A stretch of 6,174 nucleotides of DNA, from assembly GCA_030595135.1 (NCBI GenBank), contig JAUVDU010000106.1, positions 1 to 6,174 of the forward strand, read 5' to 3'. Shown in pieces: positions 1-6,174 of this stretch. Each line of letters starts with the position of its first letter. The stretch's first letter is position 1. The stretch comes from Deltaproteobacteria bacterium (GTDB lineage: Bacteria > Desulfobacterota > Anaeroferrophillalia > Anaeroferrophillales > Tharpellaceae). The notes below the pieces were generated by a model, which saw only the letters and a list, made by a program, of their open reading frames with translations, searched no databases and had not been told where the DNA came from. Position numbers and translations under genes: made by a program.

Positions 1-519
1 CCATCCCGGGATATATTGCTTACGCACCAACGAACTTGAATGGGATGAAGCTACATTGTGGCGAACGTATACAATGTTAACCGATCTCGAAGCTGTGTTT
101 CGCAGTCTTAAATCAGAACTGGGCTTACGACCTGTTTATCACCACAAAGAAGAACGAGCCGATGGTCATCTTTTTATTACGGTTCTGGCATATCAAGCCG
201 TCCAGGTCATTCGGCGAAAGCTGAAAAGTTACAATATCAACGATAGCTGGACCTCATTAAGAAAGATTTTTTCCGGCCAACAGAGGGTCACCGCCACATT
301 CAAACAAAAGGACGGCCGCACTTTACATGTCAGAAAGACGACAATTGCCGAGCCAAAGCTACAAAAACTTTATGATGCTTTAGAGATTTCCGCTTCACCA
401 GCAGGTACGCAAAAAACGATAAATTAACAAAATGAAACAAATGTAGTGCCACTCGAATCTTTTTTGATGCATAACTTACTGATTTAAATAAATATATTTT
501 TTATGCCGTTAAACATGGG
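1..519 (+). mobile_element. Right end of an IS1634-like (IS4 superfamily) insertion sequence, left part outside window
   Basis: The stretch consists of the 3' part of a DDE transposase gene followed by about 90 AT-rich non-coding bases. The element enters from beyond the left edge, so its left inverted repeat and target duplication cannot be compared. The right boundary is an inference. The motif ATGTAGTGCCAC just after the transposase stop (440-451) resembles the post-tnpA sequence I associate with IS1634-type elements. The string GTTAAACATGGG ending at 519 would give an inverted repeat starting CCCATGTTTAAC, a plausible tip. The next bases (520 onward) lead straight into a terminator palindrome. 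The IS identity is well supported by the protein; the exact endpoint could be off by tens of bases. Confidence 0.6.
2..427 (+). CDS. IS1634-like DDE transposase, C-terminal part (5' truncated by window edge)
   Basis: The reading frame is open from base 2 to the TAA at 425-427 (141 residues), so the gene continues to the left and any start codon inside the window, such as TTG at 56, is not the true start. The product would catalyse cut-and-paste transposition with an RNase H-fold DDE active site. The visible part holds the final acidic residue in the IS4-type signature: Tyr (68-70), Glu (89-91) and Lys (110-112) keep the Y-(2)-x-(3)-E-(6)-K spacing, with Leu where Arg is usual. Around it are the family blocks LRTNE, FRSLKSELGLRPVYHHKEER and the HLFITVLAYQ helix. 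The tail after this is basic and ends normally, so no break is seen in this portion. Whether the whole element is active cannot be judged because the first two catalytic Asp residues lie outside the window. Confidence 0.9.
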   Translation, partial: HPGIYCLRTNELEWDEATLWRTYTMLTDLEAVFRSLKSELGLRPVYHHKEERADGHLFITVLAYQAVQVIRRKLKSYNINDSWTSLRKIFSGQQRVTATFKQKDGRTLHVRKTTIAEPKLQKLYDALEISASPAGTQKTIN

Positions 520-522
520 TTA

Positions 523-566
523 AAAAGGCCCAAGCAGCCAAATTAATTTGTCTGCTTGGGCCTTTT
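523..566. terminator. Bidirectional Rho-independent terminator between the IS and the RND operon
   Basis: Bases 523-537 and 552-566 form a perfect 15-bp stem with a GC core (GGCCCAAGCAG against CTGCTTGGGCC). After one C/T mismatch (538/551), the loop itself can pair as CAAAT/ATTTG, giving an almost complete 44-base palindrome. The flanking A-run (522-526) reads as U5 on the minus strand and the T-run (563-566) as U4 on the plus strand, so it can stop transcripts from both sides. It begins 40 bases past the stop codon of the RND transporter gene, making it the natural end of the minus-strand operon. It also blocks read-through from the transposase. Confidence 0.93.
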
Positions 567-606
567 ATTGATCAGAAATACTTTACTTTTTGACTTTTTC
601 GAATCC

Positions 607-2943
607 CTACGCTTCGTTACGCGTATTTTCCCCTCTCAGTAACCACGCCGCCAGAGCCGGTAAAACGAATACGGCACCGATCATATTGACGAGGAAGAGA
701 AAAGTTAAAAGAATCCCCATGTCGGCCTGGAACTGTAACGGTGACCATATCCAGGTGGCAACCCCAATGGCCAGACTTAAGGCCGTGACCAGAACTCCGT
801 TCCCGGTAATATCCAGGGTTATCTCGTAGGCTTTGCGAAAGGATTCTCCCCGCTGGAGGATAGATTTGAAACTGGCGTAGATATAGATCCCGTAATCGAC
901 CCCGACGCCGACCCCCAAGGCGACAATTGGCAGGGTGTTAACTTTTAAGCCGATTCCCATAATTGCCATCAGCGCATATCCCAGCAGCGAGACCAACGCG
1001 AGTGGCAGCAGAATACAGATTACCGCTCGAATCGAGCGAAAGGCGATCAGGCAAAAGAGAATTACGGCGCCGTAAACGTAAAACAGGATTGGCATCTGGG
1101 AAGCTTGAACTTCCTCATTGGTGGCCGCCATAACACCCACGTTATTACCCATCATAGTGATTTTCAATTTGTTACTCAGAACCGGGTGATCGTCTCGATA
1201 TTTTCTCGCTGCCGCCACAATTCTGGTAATAGTTTCAGCTTTATGATCCCGGGTAAAGAGGTAGATCGGCATAACGCTGACGTCGGCATTCATCAGCCCA
1301 CTCGCTGAACTTATCCCTAAAAAACAACTGGCAATTGAGGGTTGGTTGGTTGGAAGAACCCGCCAAAAAGGTGAACCTTCATTCCATCCGGCATTGGCAT
1401 AGCGCAGATATTTGGCCAAGCTGACAGTATAAACAACACCATCAATATTTGACAAAAACCACTCAAAATCATCAATCTCGGCCAGATTTTCACAATTAAC
1501 CCCGGCATCGGCCTCGCCACCCTCGATAAAAATCGACATAATATCGAGCCCGATAGCAAATTTCTTCGTAATAAAAGCGGTATCGAGATTATAGCGTGAA
1601 TCAGGACGCAATTCGGGAACCCCGGCCTGCGTGTCCCCAATTTTGATGTCGCCAGCTTTCCAGGCTCCCAAAAGAGCCAGGAGTAGGCACAGACCAATAA
1701 TGCCAGCGGCTACGGGTCGGGTCGCTACGGAGGACAATTTATACCATATTGGTTGAAAAAACGCGGCCTTCTTCTTCAGTTTTCCCCGGTATTTTTCGTT
1801 GGCACTGACATAAGAGAGGACTACGGGCAAGAGAATCAGGTTGGTTAAAATTATAACCGCAACCCCAATGCCAGCCGTCATCGCCATCTCCTGAATGATT
1901 CGGATCTTGATCAAAAAGATAGTGGCAAAACCGATGGTATCGGTAGCCAGAGCGGTAAGACCGGGAATCAGCAACGTACTGAAACTGGCTTTGGCCGCTT
2001 CAAGCGGTGATTTGCCTAAAAAAATTCCGGCCGAGTTGGTACTAACCATCTGAATACCATGGCTTATGGCAATCGCAAAAACCAGAAATGGGACTAAAAT
2101 ACCCATGGGATCAATACCAAAACCCATCAGCGGCAACAAACCAAGCTGCCAGACCACAGCGATCAGGGCCACTCCCAACAGAACCCCGGTTCGCCGCAGG
2201 GAGAGGGTGTAGAAATAAACCAGCAGGGCTGTTACGAGAAAAGCCACACCGAAAAAAAGTACCACCCGAGCGGCACCATCGGTCATATCGCCCATAACTT
2301 TGGCAAAGCCGATAATGTGAATATCGATATTTTCAGTTTGATATTTTGTGCGAATCTCTTCGAGACGATCAGCAACATCCAGAAGATTTAGTTTTTCACC
2401 GGTCTGCGGGTCGATCTCCATAAGATCGGTTTTAATCAAGGCGGCGGTGAAATCTTTAGCCACGAGCCGCCCGATATGAGTCGATTTAAGTAGGTTTGAG
2501 CGTACCTTTTGCAAAAATTCCGGCGTCGGCGAAAAGTCCGCCGGAACCAGGCTGCCCCCAGCAAAACCCTCTTCAGTAACCTCGGTAAAGCGCGCATTTG
2601 GGGTGAAAATTGAAATAACCCGACTGCGATCAACTCCCGGCAGAAAGAAAACCTCTTCAGTGACCTTCTGGATTGCGCTAAAAAACTCCGGCGTAAAGAT
2701 ATCTCCCTTTTTGGGAGCCAAAGCGACAAGTAATTTATTGGCACCGCCGAACTCCTTTTGATGACGGACATAGGTTTTCATAAACTCGTGTTCCATCGGC
2801 ACAAGCTTGGTAAACCCGGCATCTATCTTAAGATGACTTGCGGAATAGCCCATAAAAATGGTTATCAGGGCAAAAGCGATAATGACAAGGAGCCGGTTGC
2901 GAAAAACCAGAGACTCGGCCGCGGGAATGATACGAGATAACAT
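607..2943 (-). CDS. RND/MMPL-superfamily inner-membrane transporter (COG1033-type predicted exporter)
   Basis: This 778-residue protein has the classic duplicated RND layout in one chain: TM1 near 17-35, a periplasmic domain of about 190 residues, TM2-6 between about 226 and 378, TM7 near 411-430, a second periplasmic domain of about 185 residues, and TM8-12 between about 617 and 769. The segment GVGVGVDYGIYIY (677-689, Asp683-Tyr684) in TM10 is the proton-relay motif of MMPL/HpnN-type pumps. The matching place in TM4 reads AIAISHGIQM (His295), so the acidic relay residue is only in the second half. GD...GVPELRPDSRYN (436-452) after TM7 is a mark of this COG1033 group. The family uses proton motive force to move hydrophobic substrates such as lipids or hopanoids; the substrate here is unknown. 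The ATG at 2943 is preceded by AAAGG (2949-2953) with a 5-base spacer. It is the last gene of the minus-strand cluster, 69 bases after the YCF48-like gene. No membrane-fusion protein or TolC gene is in the window. Confidence 0.93.
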   Translation of the reverse strand: MLSRIIPAAESLVFRNRLLVIIAFALITIFMGYSASHLKIDAGFTKLVPMEHEFMKTYVRHQKEFGGANKLLVALAPKKGDIFTPEFFSAIQKVTEEVFFLPGVDRSRVISIFTPNARFTEVTEEGFAGGSLVPADFSPTPEFLQKVRSNLLKSTHIGRLVAKDFTAALIKTDLMEIDPQTGEKLNLLDVADRLEEIRTKYQTENIDIHIIGFAKVMGDMTDGAARVVLFFGVAFLVTALLVYFYTLSLRRTGVLLGVALIAVVWQLGLLPLMGFGIDPMGILVPFLVFAIAISHGIQMVSTNSAGIFLGKSPLEAAKASFSTLLIPGLTALATDTIGFATIFLIKIRIIQEMAMTAGIGVAVIILTNLILLPVVLSYVSANEKYRGKLKKKAAFFQPIWYKLSSVATRPVAAGIIGLCLLLALLGAWKAGDIKIGDTQAGVPELRPDSRYNLDTAFITKKFAIGLDIMSIFIEGGEADAGVNCENLAEIDDFEWFLSNIDGVVYTVSLAKYLRYANAGWNEGSPFWRVLPTNQPSIASCFLGISSASGLMNADVSVMPIYLFTRDHKAETITRIVAAARKYRDDHPVLSNKLKITMMGNNVGVMAATNEEVQASQMPILFYVYGAVILFCLIAFRSIRAVICILLPLALVSLLGYALMAIMGIGLKVNTLPIVALGVGVGVDYGIYIYASFKSILQRGESFRKAYEITLDITGNGVLVTALSLAIGVATWIWSPLQFQADMGILLTFLFLVNMIGAVFVLPALAAWLLRGENTRNEA

Positions 2944-3012
2944 ATTTACCTTTAATTTACGGTAGTTTTAATATACTGTTTACAGGTTATTTGGTTTGCC
3001 CTGATCGGAGCT

Positions 3013-4056
3013 TCAGTTGCCGGGCAAATCCGCTAACTTGGCGCCCCGTTCTCCGGCTAAAATAAGTGCATCTGATTTAGTTTTAACGATGGAGGTCAAG
3101 GATATTCGATTGGGTTGTTGCAAAGTAAAACTTTTTCCATTATCGACGCTGGTCAGGATGACCCCACCCATACCCGTGACGATTATGCTTCCGTCTTTCA
3201 GTCTGGCGGCATCGGTCAAAAGGGCGGTAGTACCGGTTTCAATCTGTTTCCAGCTCTGTCCACCGTTTTCAGAGAGAAAGATATGACCACGCAGAGCGTA
3301 AGCGATAAGCTTATCGCCATCAAATGAGAGAATACCGAAGAAAGAGCCTTCGTATGGTGATGGCAACTCTTGCCAGGTGTGACCACCATCATCAGAACGA
3401 AACATAAAACCTGCTTCGGCAGCTATATAGTAAATTCCAGTGGAACTTCTGGCAATACCGTTAAGATGATAATCAAATGGTAATGGTTCTTCATCATCAA
3501 GTGCGTTATAGGCGACATCATTATTTTGCCGGATAACAAATTCACTCGGCTGCCAGCTCTTGCCGCCATCCTGAGTGATCATAAATTTAGCATAAGCACC
3601 AATAGCAAATCCATAATCTCCGGTTACAATTAAGTCAAACAGGGGCCGCTCCTCTTGAGGAGCCGAGCTTTGAAGCTTCCAGGTTTCACCACCATCTTCG
3701 GTAGCGAGAATAACCGCACTATGTCCTACGGCCCAGCCGCGCAGATCATCCGCAAAGTAGATACTGGTAAGCATGTCTTGGGTCGGAACCTTAACCTGTC
3801 GCCAGTTTACACCATCATCATCGGAGAGCAGGATGTGTCCACGCCAGCCGACCGCAACGATTCGCTTCCCGGCAGTGGCTAGATCGAGGATCAAGGTTTT
3901 TGACGCCAGCGGCATCATGATGGCTGCCCGTTCATTACGATCAGGTTGAGCAGCAAAGCAGAGATTGGAGATTAAGGTACCAAGCAAAAAAGCTGAAAGC
4001 AGTACCAAGACTAAAATCCGGCTAAATTGAGAGGTTTGTTTGTTGATAAAATCCAT
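3013..4056 (-). CDS. YCF48-like / BNR-repeat beta-propeller protein, exported to the periplasm
   Basis: From the ATG at 4056 the protein has 347 residues. It has a signal peptide: basic N-terminus, hydrophobic core at about 14-29, and a likely cut after CFA near residue 35. Cys33 is not in a good lipobox, so a soluble periplasmic product is expected. The mature part carries six Asp-box motifs of the form S/T-x-D-x-G-x-x-W/F, at about 78-85, 119-126, 161-168, 221-228, 262-269 and 303-310, spaced as blades of a beta-propeller. The relatives are YCF48/HCF136 (a photosystem II assembly factor) and sialidase/sortilin-type propellers. Nothing here suggests photosynthesis, so a scaffold role for the neighbouring RND pump is inferred. 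An in-frame ATG at 4083 would add nine residues, but that extension is encoded by the right arm and U-tract of a terminator-like hairpin, so 4056 is preferred. Its own ribosome-binding site (AGG at 4063-4065, spacer 6) is weak, while the 4083 ATG has GAGGA ten bases upstream; the start choice is therefore moderate. Confidence 0.87.
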   Translation of the reverse strand: MDFINKQTSQFSRILVLVLLSAFLLGTLISNLCFAAQPDRNERAAIMMPLASKTLILDLATAGKRIVAVGWRGHILLSDDDGVNWRQVKVPTQDMLTSIYFADDLRGWAVGHSAVILATEDGGETWKLQSSAPQEERPLFDLIVTGDYGFAIGAYAKFMITQDGGKSWQPSEFVIRQNNDVAYNALDDEEPLPFDYHLNGIARSSTGIYYIAAEAGFMFRSDDGGHTWQELPSPYEGSFFGILSFDGDKLIAYALRGHIFLSENGGQSWKQIETGTTALLTDAARLKDGSIIVTGMGGVILTSVDNGKSFTLQQPNRISLTSIVKTKSDALILAGERGAKLADLPGN

Positions 4057-4067
4057 TTTGAGCCTAT

Positions 4068-4157
4068 AAAAAACCCCGCCCATAATCTAGCAGTCCTCGA
4101 TCGGAGAAAGAATTTTACTCTCGAACAGACTTCAGGAGATCTGGAACGGGGTTTTTT
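4068..4157. terminator. Long imperfect inverted repeat with A6/T6 ends, terminator- or attenuator-like, inside the operon
   Basis: AAAAAACCCCG (4068-4078) is the exact reverse complement of CGGGGTTTTTT (4147-4157). The 68 bases between also pair partly. Read on the minus strand, short arms AUCU/AGAU, AGUC/GACU and UCGAGAG/CUUUCUCCGA nest inside the outer stem and close on a loop near UAAAAUUC. On the minus strand the GC stem is followed by U6 just 11 bases before the ATG at 4056, the geometry of an intrinsic terminator or leader attenuator lying between the DUF1329 and YCF48-like genes. On the plus strand it would end in U6 as well. It starts 15 bases after the DUF1329 stop. Partial termination that lowers expression of the two downstream genes is the simplest reading. 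A palindromic repeat unit (MITE or REP-like) is an alternative, although I see no target duplication. Confidence 0.65.
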
Positions 4158-4172
4158 GTTAAGATTTATATT

Positions 4173-5537
4173 TTAGCGTCTTCCGCTCCGGCGTAAAGAA
4201 GCAGGGGTAAAGTTTCCGACCGGGTAGTCAACGTTAAAGTTGTAAGTTTCTCTCTCTTCATTGTCGAGATACATGAAGACATAGCGTCCAGCCTGGAGAT
4301 CATAGTGGATATTCGATGTACTCCATGAGCAGGGAACTTCATAGTAGTTTATGACAAAGGATTCGGAAAAACGCCACAACTTATCCCGATTATCATACTT
4401 GTCGGTAGCAACCACGCCCCAAGTATCCTCATCCAGATAGAATACGCGTTTTTTGTAGATATGGCGAGTACCTTTTTTCAGGCTGGCTTCCACTACCCAT
4501 ACCCGATGCAGTTCATAGCGCAGATAGTCGGGATTGTAGTGCATTGGTTGAATGATATCTTTATATTTCAGCTCGTCACTGTGAAGTTTGTATGAGTTGT
4601 AAGCAACATACATCTCTTTTTTGCCGAGCAATTTCCACTCATAACGTTCGGGACTACCGTTGTACATCTCGTAATCATCCATTGTCCGGAGCCCGTCGGA
4701 ACCGGTTCCCGGGGTATCGAAAGCAACCTGGGGAGCCCGTCGAACCCGACGCTGACCCGGATTATAGGTCCAGGCTCTACGCGTCTCTTTTTTCTGGTTT
4801 AACATGTCATGAACAATCAGAATCCGGCCAGCAACCCGGGGGGGGCCCAAGAGATCCATCTTAAAAAAGAGGATGACGTTACCCATCTCCTCTTCAGTCA
4901 TCCCCGGCTGGCTGTATTGCCAACGAACCTGAGTATTCTCGGTGCCGAGGTTGTAGCTGCCGCCACGAGTTACCGGTGAGTAGACAAAGGTACGGTCGAT
5001 ACAGCCGCCGCGCCAGTGAACCAAGTGGTTCCAGATCGCTTCAAGACCATTTTTCGCAATCGGAAAGGGCAGACCCTCGGCCGCATTAACGATACCGTTA
5101 CCATCTTCGGTAAGTTCCGCTGTCTGTGCCACTCTTTTGGTCGCGTCATAGATACGTTGTGGAGATGAAGCGCTACGACGGGTGGGATAGACATTCAGGT
5201 AATAGTCCGGATCAGCTTCGAGCAGGGCTTTATGACCTTCGGTAAGTTGATCGGCGTATTTCGCCATATTGGCTTTGTTGATCTTAAATAGAACTTTATC
5301 ATCCGCAAAAGGATCGGGATGATGGTCACCGGGTTTATAATTAGCTGGCGGGGTGGTGATGCCGCCGTCCCACGCGGGAATCGTGCCCGCAGCATTTCCG
5401 GCCTTCTCACCCCCCATAGGGGTGAGATCACTGCCTAGGCGGGCCGCCTCTTCAGCTGAAATTTTAGCCTGAACACCGGATGCACAGAGCATCACGGCGA
5501 ACAGCAAAATAGTTATAAAGCCAATGGTTTTTCGCAT
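4173..5537 (-). CDS. DUF1329 family periplasmic protein (annotated in relatives as outer-membrane lipoprotein-sorting protein)
   Basis: The protein has 454 residues, the usual size for DUF1329. The start at 5537 is fixed by a strong AAGGAG seven bases upstream and by an immediate signal peptide (MRKT, hydrophobic core about 5-20, cut after VQA at 24). The mature N-terminus (KISAEEAARLG, then TPMGGEKAGNAAGTIPAWDG at 39-58) and the central block QRRVRRAPQVAFDTPGTGSD (262-281) are hallmarks of the family, as is the arginine-rich C-terminus LRRSGRR. The family is predicted to share the LolA/LolB-type half-barrel fold, so binding of a lipid or other hydrophobic ligand in the periplasm is a reasonable inference, not a shown function. 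There is no lipobox Cys at the cleavage site, so it should be soluble. It lies 22 bases after the DUF1302 gene, a pairing that recurs in many genomes. A C8 run on the coding strand (4838-4845) sits in the frame without breaking it. The same frame stays open upstream to about 6002, but that part overlaps the DUF1302 gene and is spurious. Confidence 0.93.
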   Translation of the reverse strand: MRKTIGFITILLFAVMLCASGVQAKISAEEAARLGSDLTPMGGEKAGNAAGTIPAWDGGITTPPANYKPGDHHPDPFADDKVLFKINKANMAKYADQLTEGHKALLEADPDYYLNVYPTRRSASSPQRIYDATKRVAQTAELTEDGNGIVNAAEGLPFPIAKNGLEAIWNHLVHWRGGCIDRTFVYSPVTRGGSYNLGTENTQVRWQYSQPGMTEEEMGNVILFFKMDLLGPPRVAGRILIVHDMLNQKKETRRAWTYNPGQRRVRRAPQVAFDTPGTGSDGLRTMDDYEMYNGSPERYEWKLLGKKEMYVAYNSYKLHSDELKYKDIIQPMHYNPDYLRYELHRVWVVEASLKKGTRHIYKKRVFYLDEDTWGVVATDKYDNRDKLWRFSESFVINYYEVPCSWSTSNIHYDLQAGRYVFMYLDNEERETYNFNVDYPVGNFTPASLRRSGRR

Positions 5538-5544
5538 TTCAGTT

Positions 5545-5550
5545 CTCCTT
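5545..5550 (-). promoter_or_regulatory. Ribosome-binding site of the DUF1329 gene
   Basis: On the minus strand the bases read AAGGAG, a near-consensus Shine-Dalgarno sequence, seven bases before the ATG at 5537. It lies in the 22-base gap after the DUF1302 stop. It decides the start against the much longer open frame upstream. Confidence 0.85.
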
Positions 5551-5559
5551 AATTGTATA

Positions 5560-6174
5560 TTAGAAACTGTATTTGAGATTAAGGCCGACAAAATCCCGGT
5601 CATTTCTGACATTGTAAGCACCGGCCCCAAAATAGCTGGTGTAGCTGAGGTCAGCCGTCCAGGAGGAGAGGTAGTTTGCCTCAAGGCCCAAAGTGATCGC
5701 TTTGCGGTCTTCGAGAAAGGGGCCGCCCAAAGGACTGATGCCAGAGACATCATGGGACCAGCCGATGCGCGGTGTAAAGCCGATCGGACCGATAACGTTA
5801 AAGAAGTCGAGCTGTCCCAGAATCCGGTAGCCCCAGGAGTCCTCATCAGCAAAATGGCTGTTGCCGGTCTGGGGCTGACCCAGTGCGGCAGAACCAGCGG
5901 CTCCACCAGGGGTGCACGTGCCCGGCCCTTCGAGGCGCAATTTGTCTTTACTCGGCATACTGCAGATATGTTCCCAGCCGACTTCGCCCAGGAGTAATCC
6001 ACCCTTTGAACCCAACCATGAGATCGGAGGTAAGAGGTAGGTTAAGGTTGTTTGTACCTGAACAATATCCTTTTTAATATAGCCCTTTACCAAATCGCCG
6101 GGCATTTGCTGCCCCAGCTGGCCGGTTTCTCCGTAGGTTGGATTAAGCGGAGAGAGGAAAGCTTGCAGGAGCTC
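5560..6174 (-). CDS. DUF1302 family outer-membrane beta-barrel protein, C-terminal part (5' end outside window)
   Basis: The minus-strand frame is open from the right edge to the TAA at 5560-5562, giving 204 residues of the C-terminal part; the ATG at 6105 is internal, because coding continues upstream of it in the same frame (ending NPTYGETGQLGQQ before the Met). The sequence alternates polar and hydrophobic residues in strand-like blocks (DIVQVQTTLTYLLP, GGLLLGEVGWEHI, RILGQLDFFNV, KAITLGLEANYLSSW, DFVGLNLKYSF) and ends in Phe, the C-terminal signature recognised by the BAM machinery for outer-membrane barrels. The closing block YNVRNDRDFVGLNLKYSF is typical of DUF1302. A Gly/Pro-rich stretch with two Cys (fragment residues 71 and 87) looks like a surface loop. 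Family members are thought to be porin- or FadL-like channels for hydrophobic compounds; that role is inferred. It is the first visible gene of the operon, whose promoter lies beyond the window. Confidence 0.9.
   Translation of the reverse strand, partial: ELLQAFLSPLNPTYGETGQLGQQMPGDLVKGYIKKDIVQVQTTLTYLLPPISWLGSKGGLLLGEVGWEHICSMPSKDKLRLEGPGTCTPGGAAGSAALGQPQTGNSHFADEDSWGYRILGQLDFFNVIGPIGFTPRIGWSHDVSGISPLGGPFLEDRKAITLGLEANYLSSWTADLSYTSYFGAGAYNVRNDRDFVGLNLKYSF

Noticed and set aside
1317..1697. Minus-strand 126-codon frame inside the RND gene
   Set aside because: It is an out-of-frame shadow of the transporter gene, which is intact and recognisable across this stretch.
2976..2985. CTGTTTACAG inverted repeat between the YCF48-like and RND genes, with a TATATT-like box nearby, as an internal promoter or operator
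   Set aside because: The arms are only 4 bp and no convincing -35/-10 pair is present; such matches are expected by chance in AT-rich spacers.
3013..4056. Photosystem II assembly role for the YCF48-like protein
   Set aside because: The family name derives from photosynthetic homologues, but the surroundings here are envelope transport genes and nothing photosynthetic is present.
4057..4083. ATG at 4083 as the start of the YCF48-like gene
   Set aside because: The extra nine codons are made from the CGGGG-T6 arm of the hairpin and lengthen the signal peptide's basic region unnecessarily. Not excluded, because GAGGA lies upstream of it.
5524..5997. Plus-strand open frame of 157 codons opposite the DUF1302 gene
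   Set aside because: It is antisense to a clear beta-barrel coding sequence, shows no recognisable motif and has no ribosome-binding site.
5538..6002. Upstream extension of the DUF1329 frame (about 154 extra residues starting at an ATG at 6002)
   Set aside because: It overlaps the DUF1302 gene in another frame, has low-complexity Ser/Thr/Leu composition unlike any domain, and the real start at 5537 has a strong ribosome-binding site and signal peptide.
6169..6174. GAGCTC at the very right edge, suggesting a cloning-site end
   Set aside because: A single six-base restriction site at an edge is weak evidence and may be coincidence; coding of DUF1302 continues right up to it.

Overview
The window comes from a Gram-negative bacterium. 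It carries a signal-peptide-bearing periplasmic protein, an outer-membrane beta-barrel fragment ending in Phe, and an inner-membrane RND pump. Base composition is moderate. The gene set is one known in Pseudomonadota and in hydrocarbon- or steroid-degrading Desulfobacterota-type bacteria, but nothing here fixes the genus.

Layout, left to right. Positions 1 to about 519 hold the right-hand end of an insertion sequence: the C-terminal 141 codons of an IS4-superfamily (IS1634-like) DDE transposase on the + strand, plus a short AT-rich tail. A near-perfect palindrome at 523-566 is a bidirectional intrinsic terminator that separates the IS from a converging minus-strand gene cluster. From there to the right edge every gene is on the minus strand. 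In transcription order they are: the 3' part of a DUF1302 outer-membrane protein gene (5560-6174, running off the window), a DUF1329 periplasmic protein (4173-5537), a YCF48-like beta-propeller (3013-4056) and a COG1033-type RND/MMPL transporter (607-2943). Spacings are 22, 116 and 69 bases. The 116-base gap contains a roughly 90-base imperfect inverted repeat with A6/T6 ends that looks like a terminator or attenuator.

The four genes plausibly form one trans-envelope pathway for a hydrophobic molecule: an outer-membrane barrel (DUF1302), a LolA/LolB-like periplasmic lipid-binding protein (DUF1329), a periplasmic beta-propeller scaffold (YCF48-like) and a proton-driven inner-membrane pump (RND). 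This gene association recurs in bacteria, but its substrate and direction of transport are not established by anything in this sequence. No tRNA, rRNA, CRISPR array or origin was seen, and no gene-free stretch exceeds 300 bases (the longest is 428-606).
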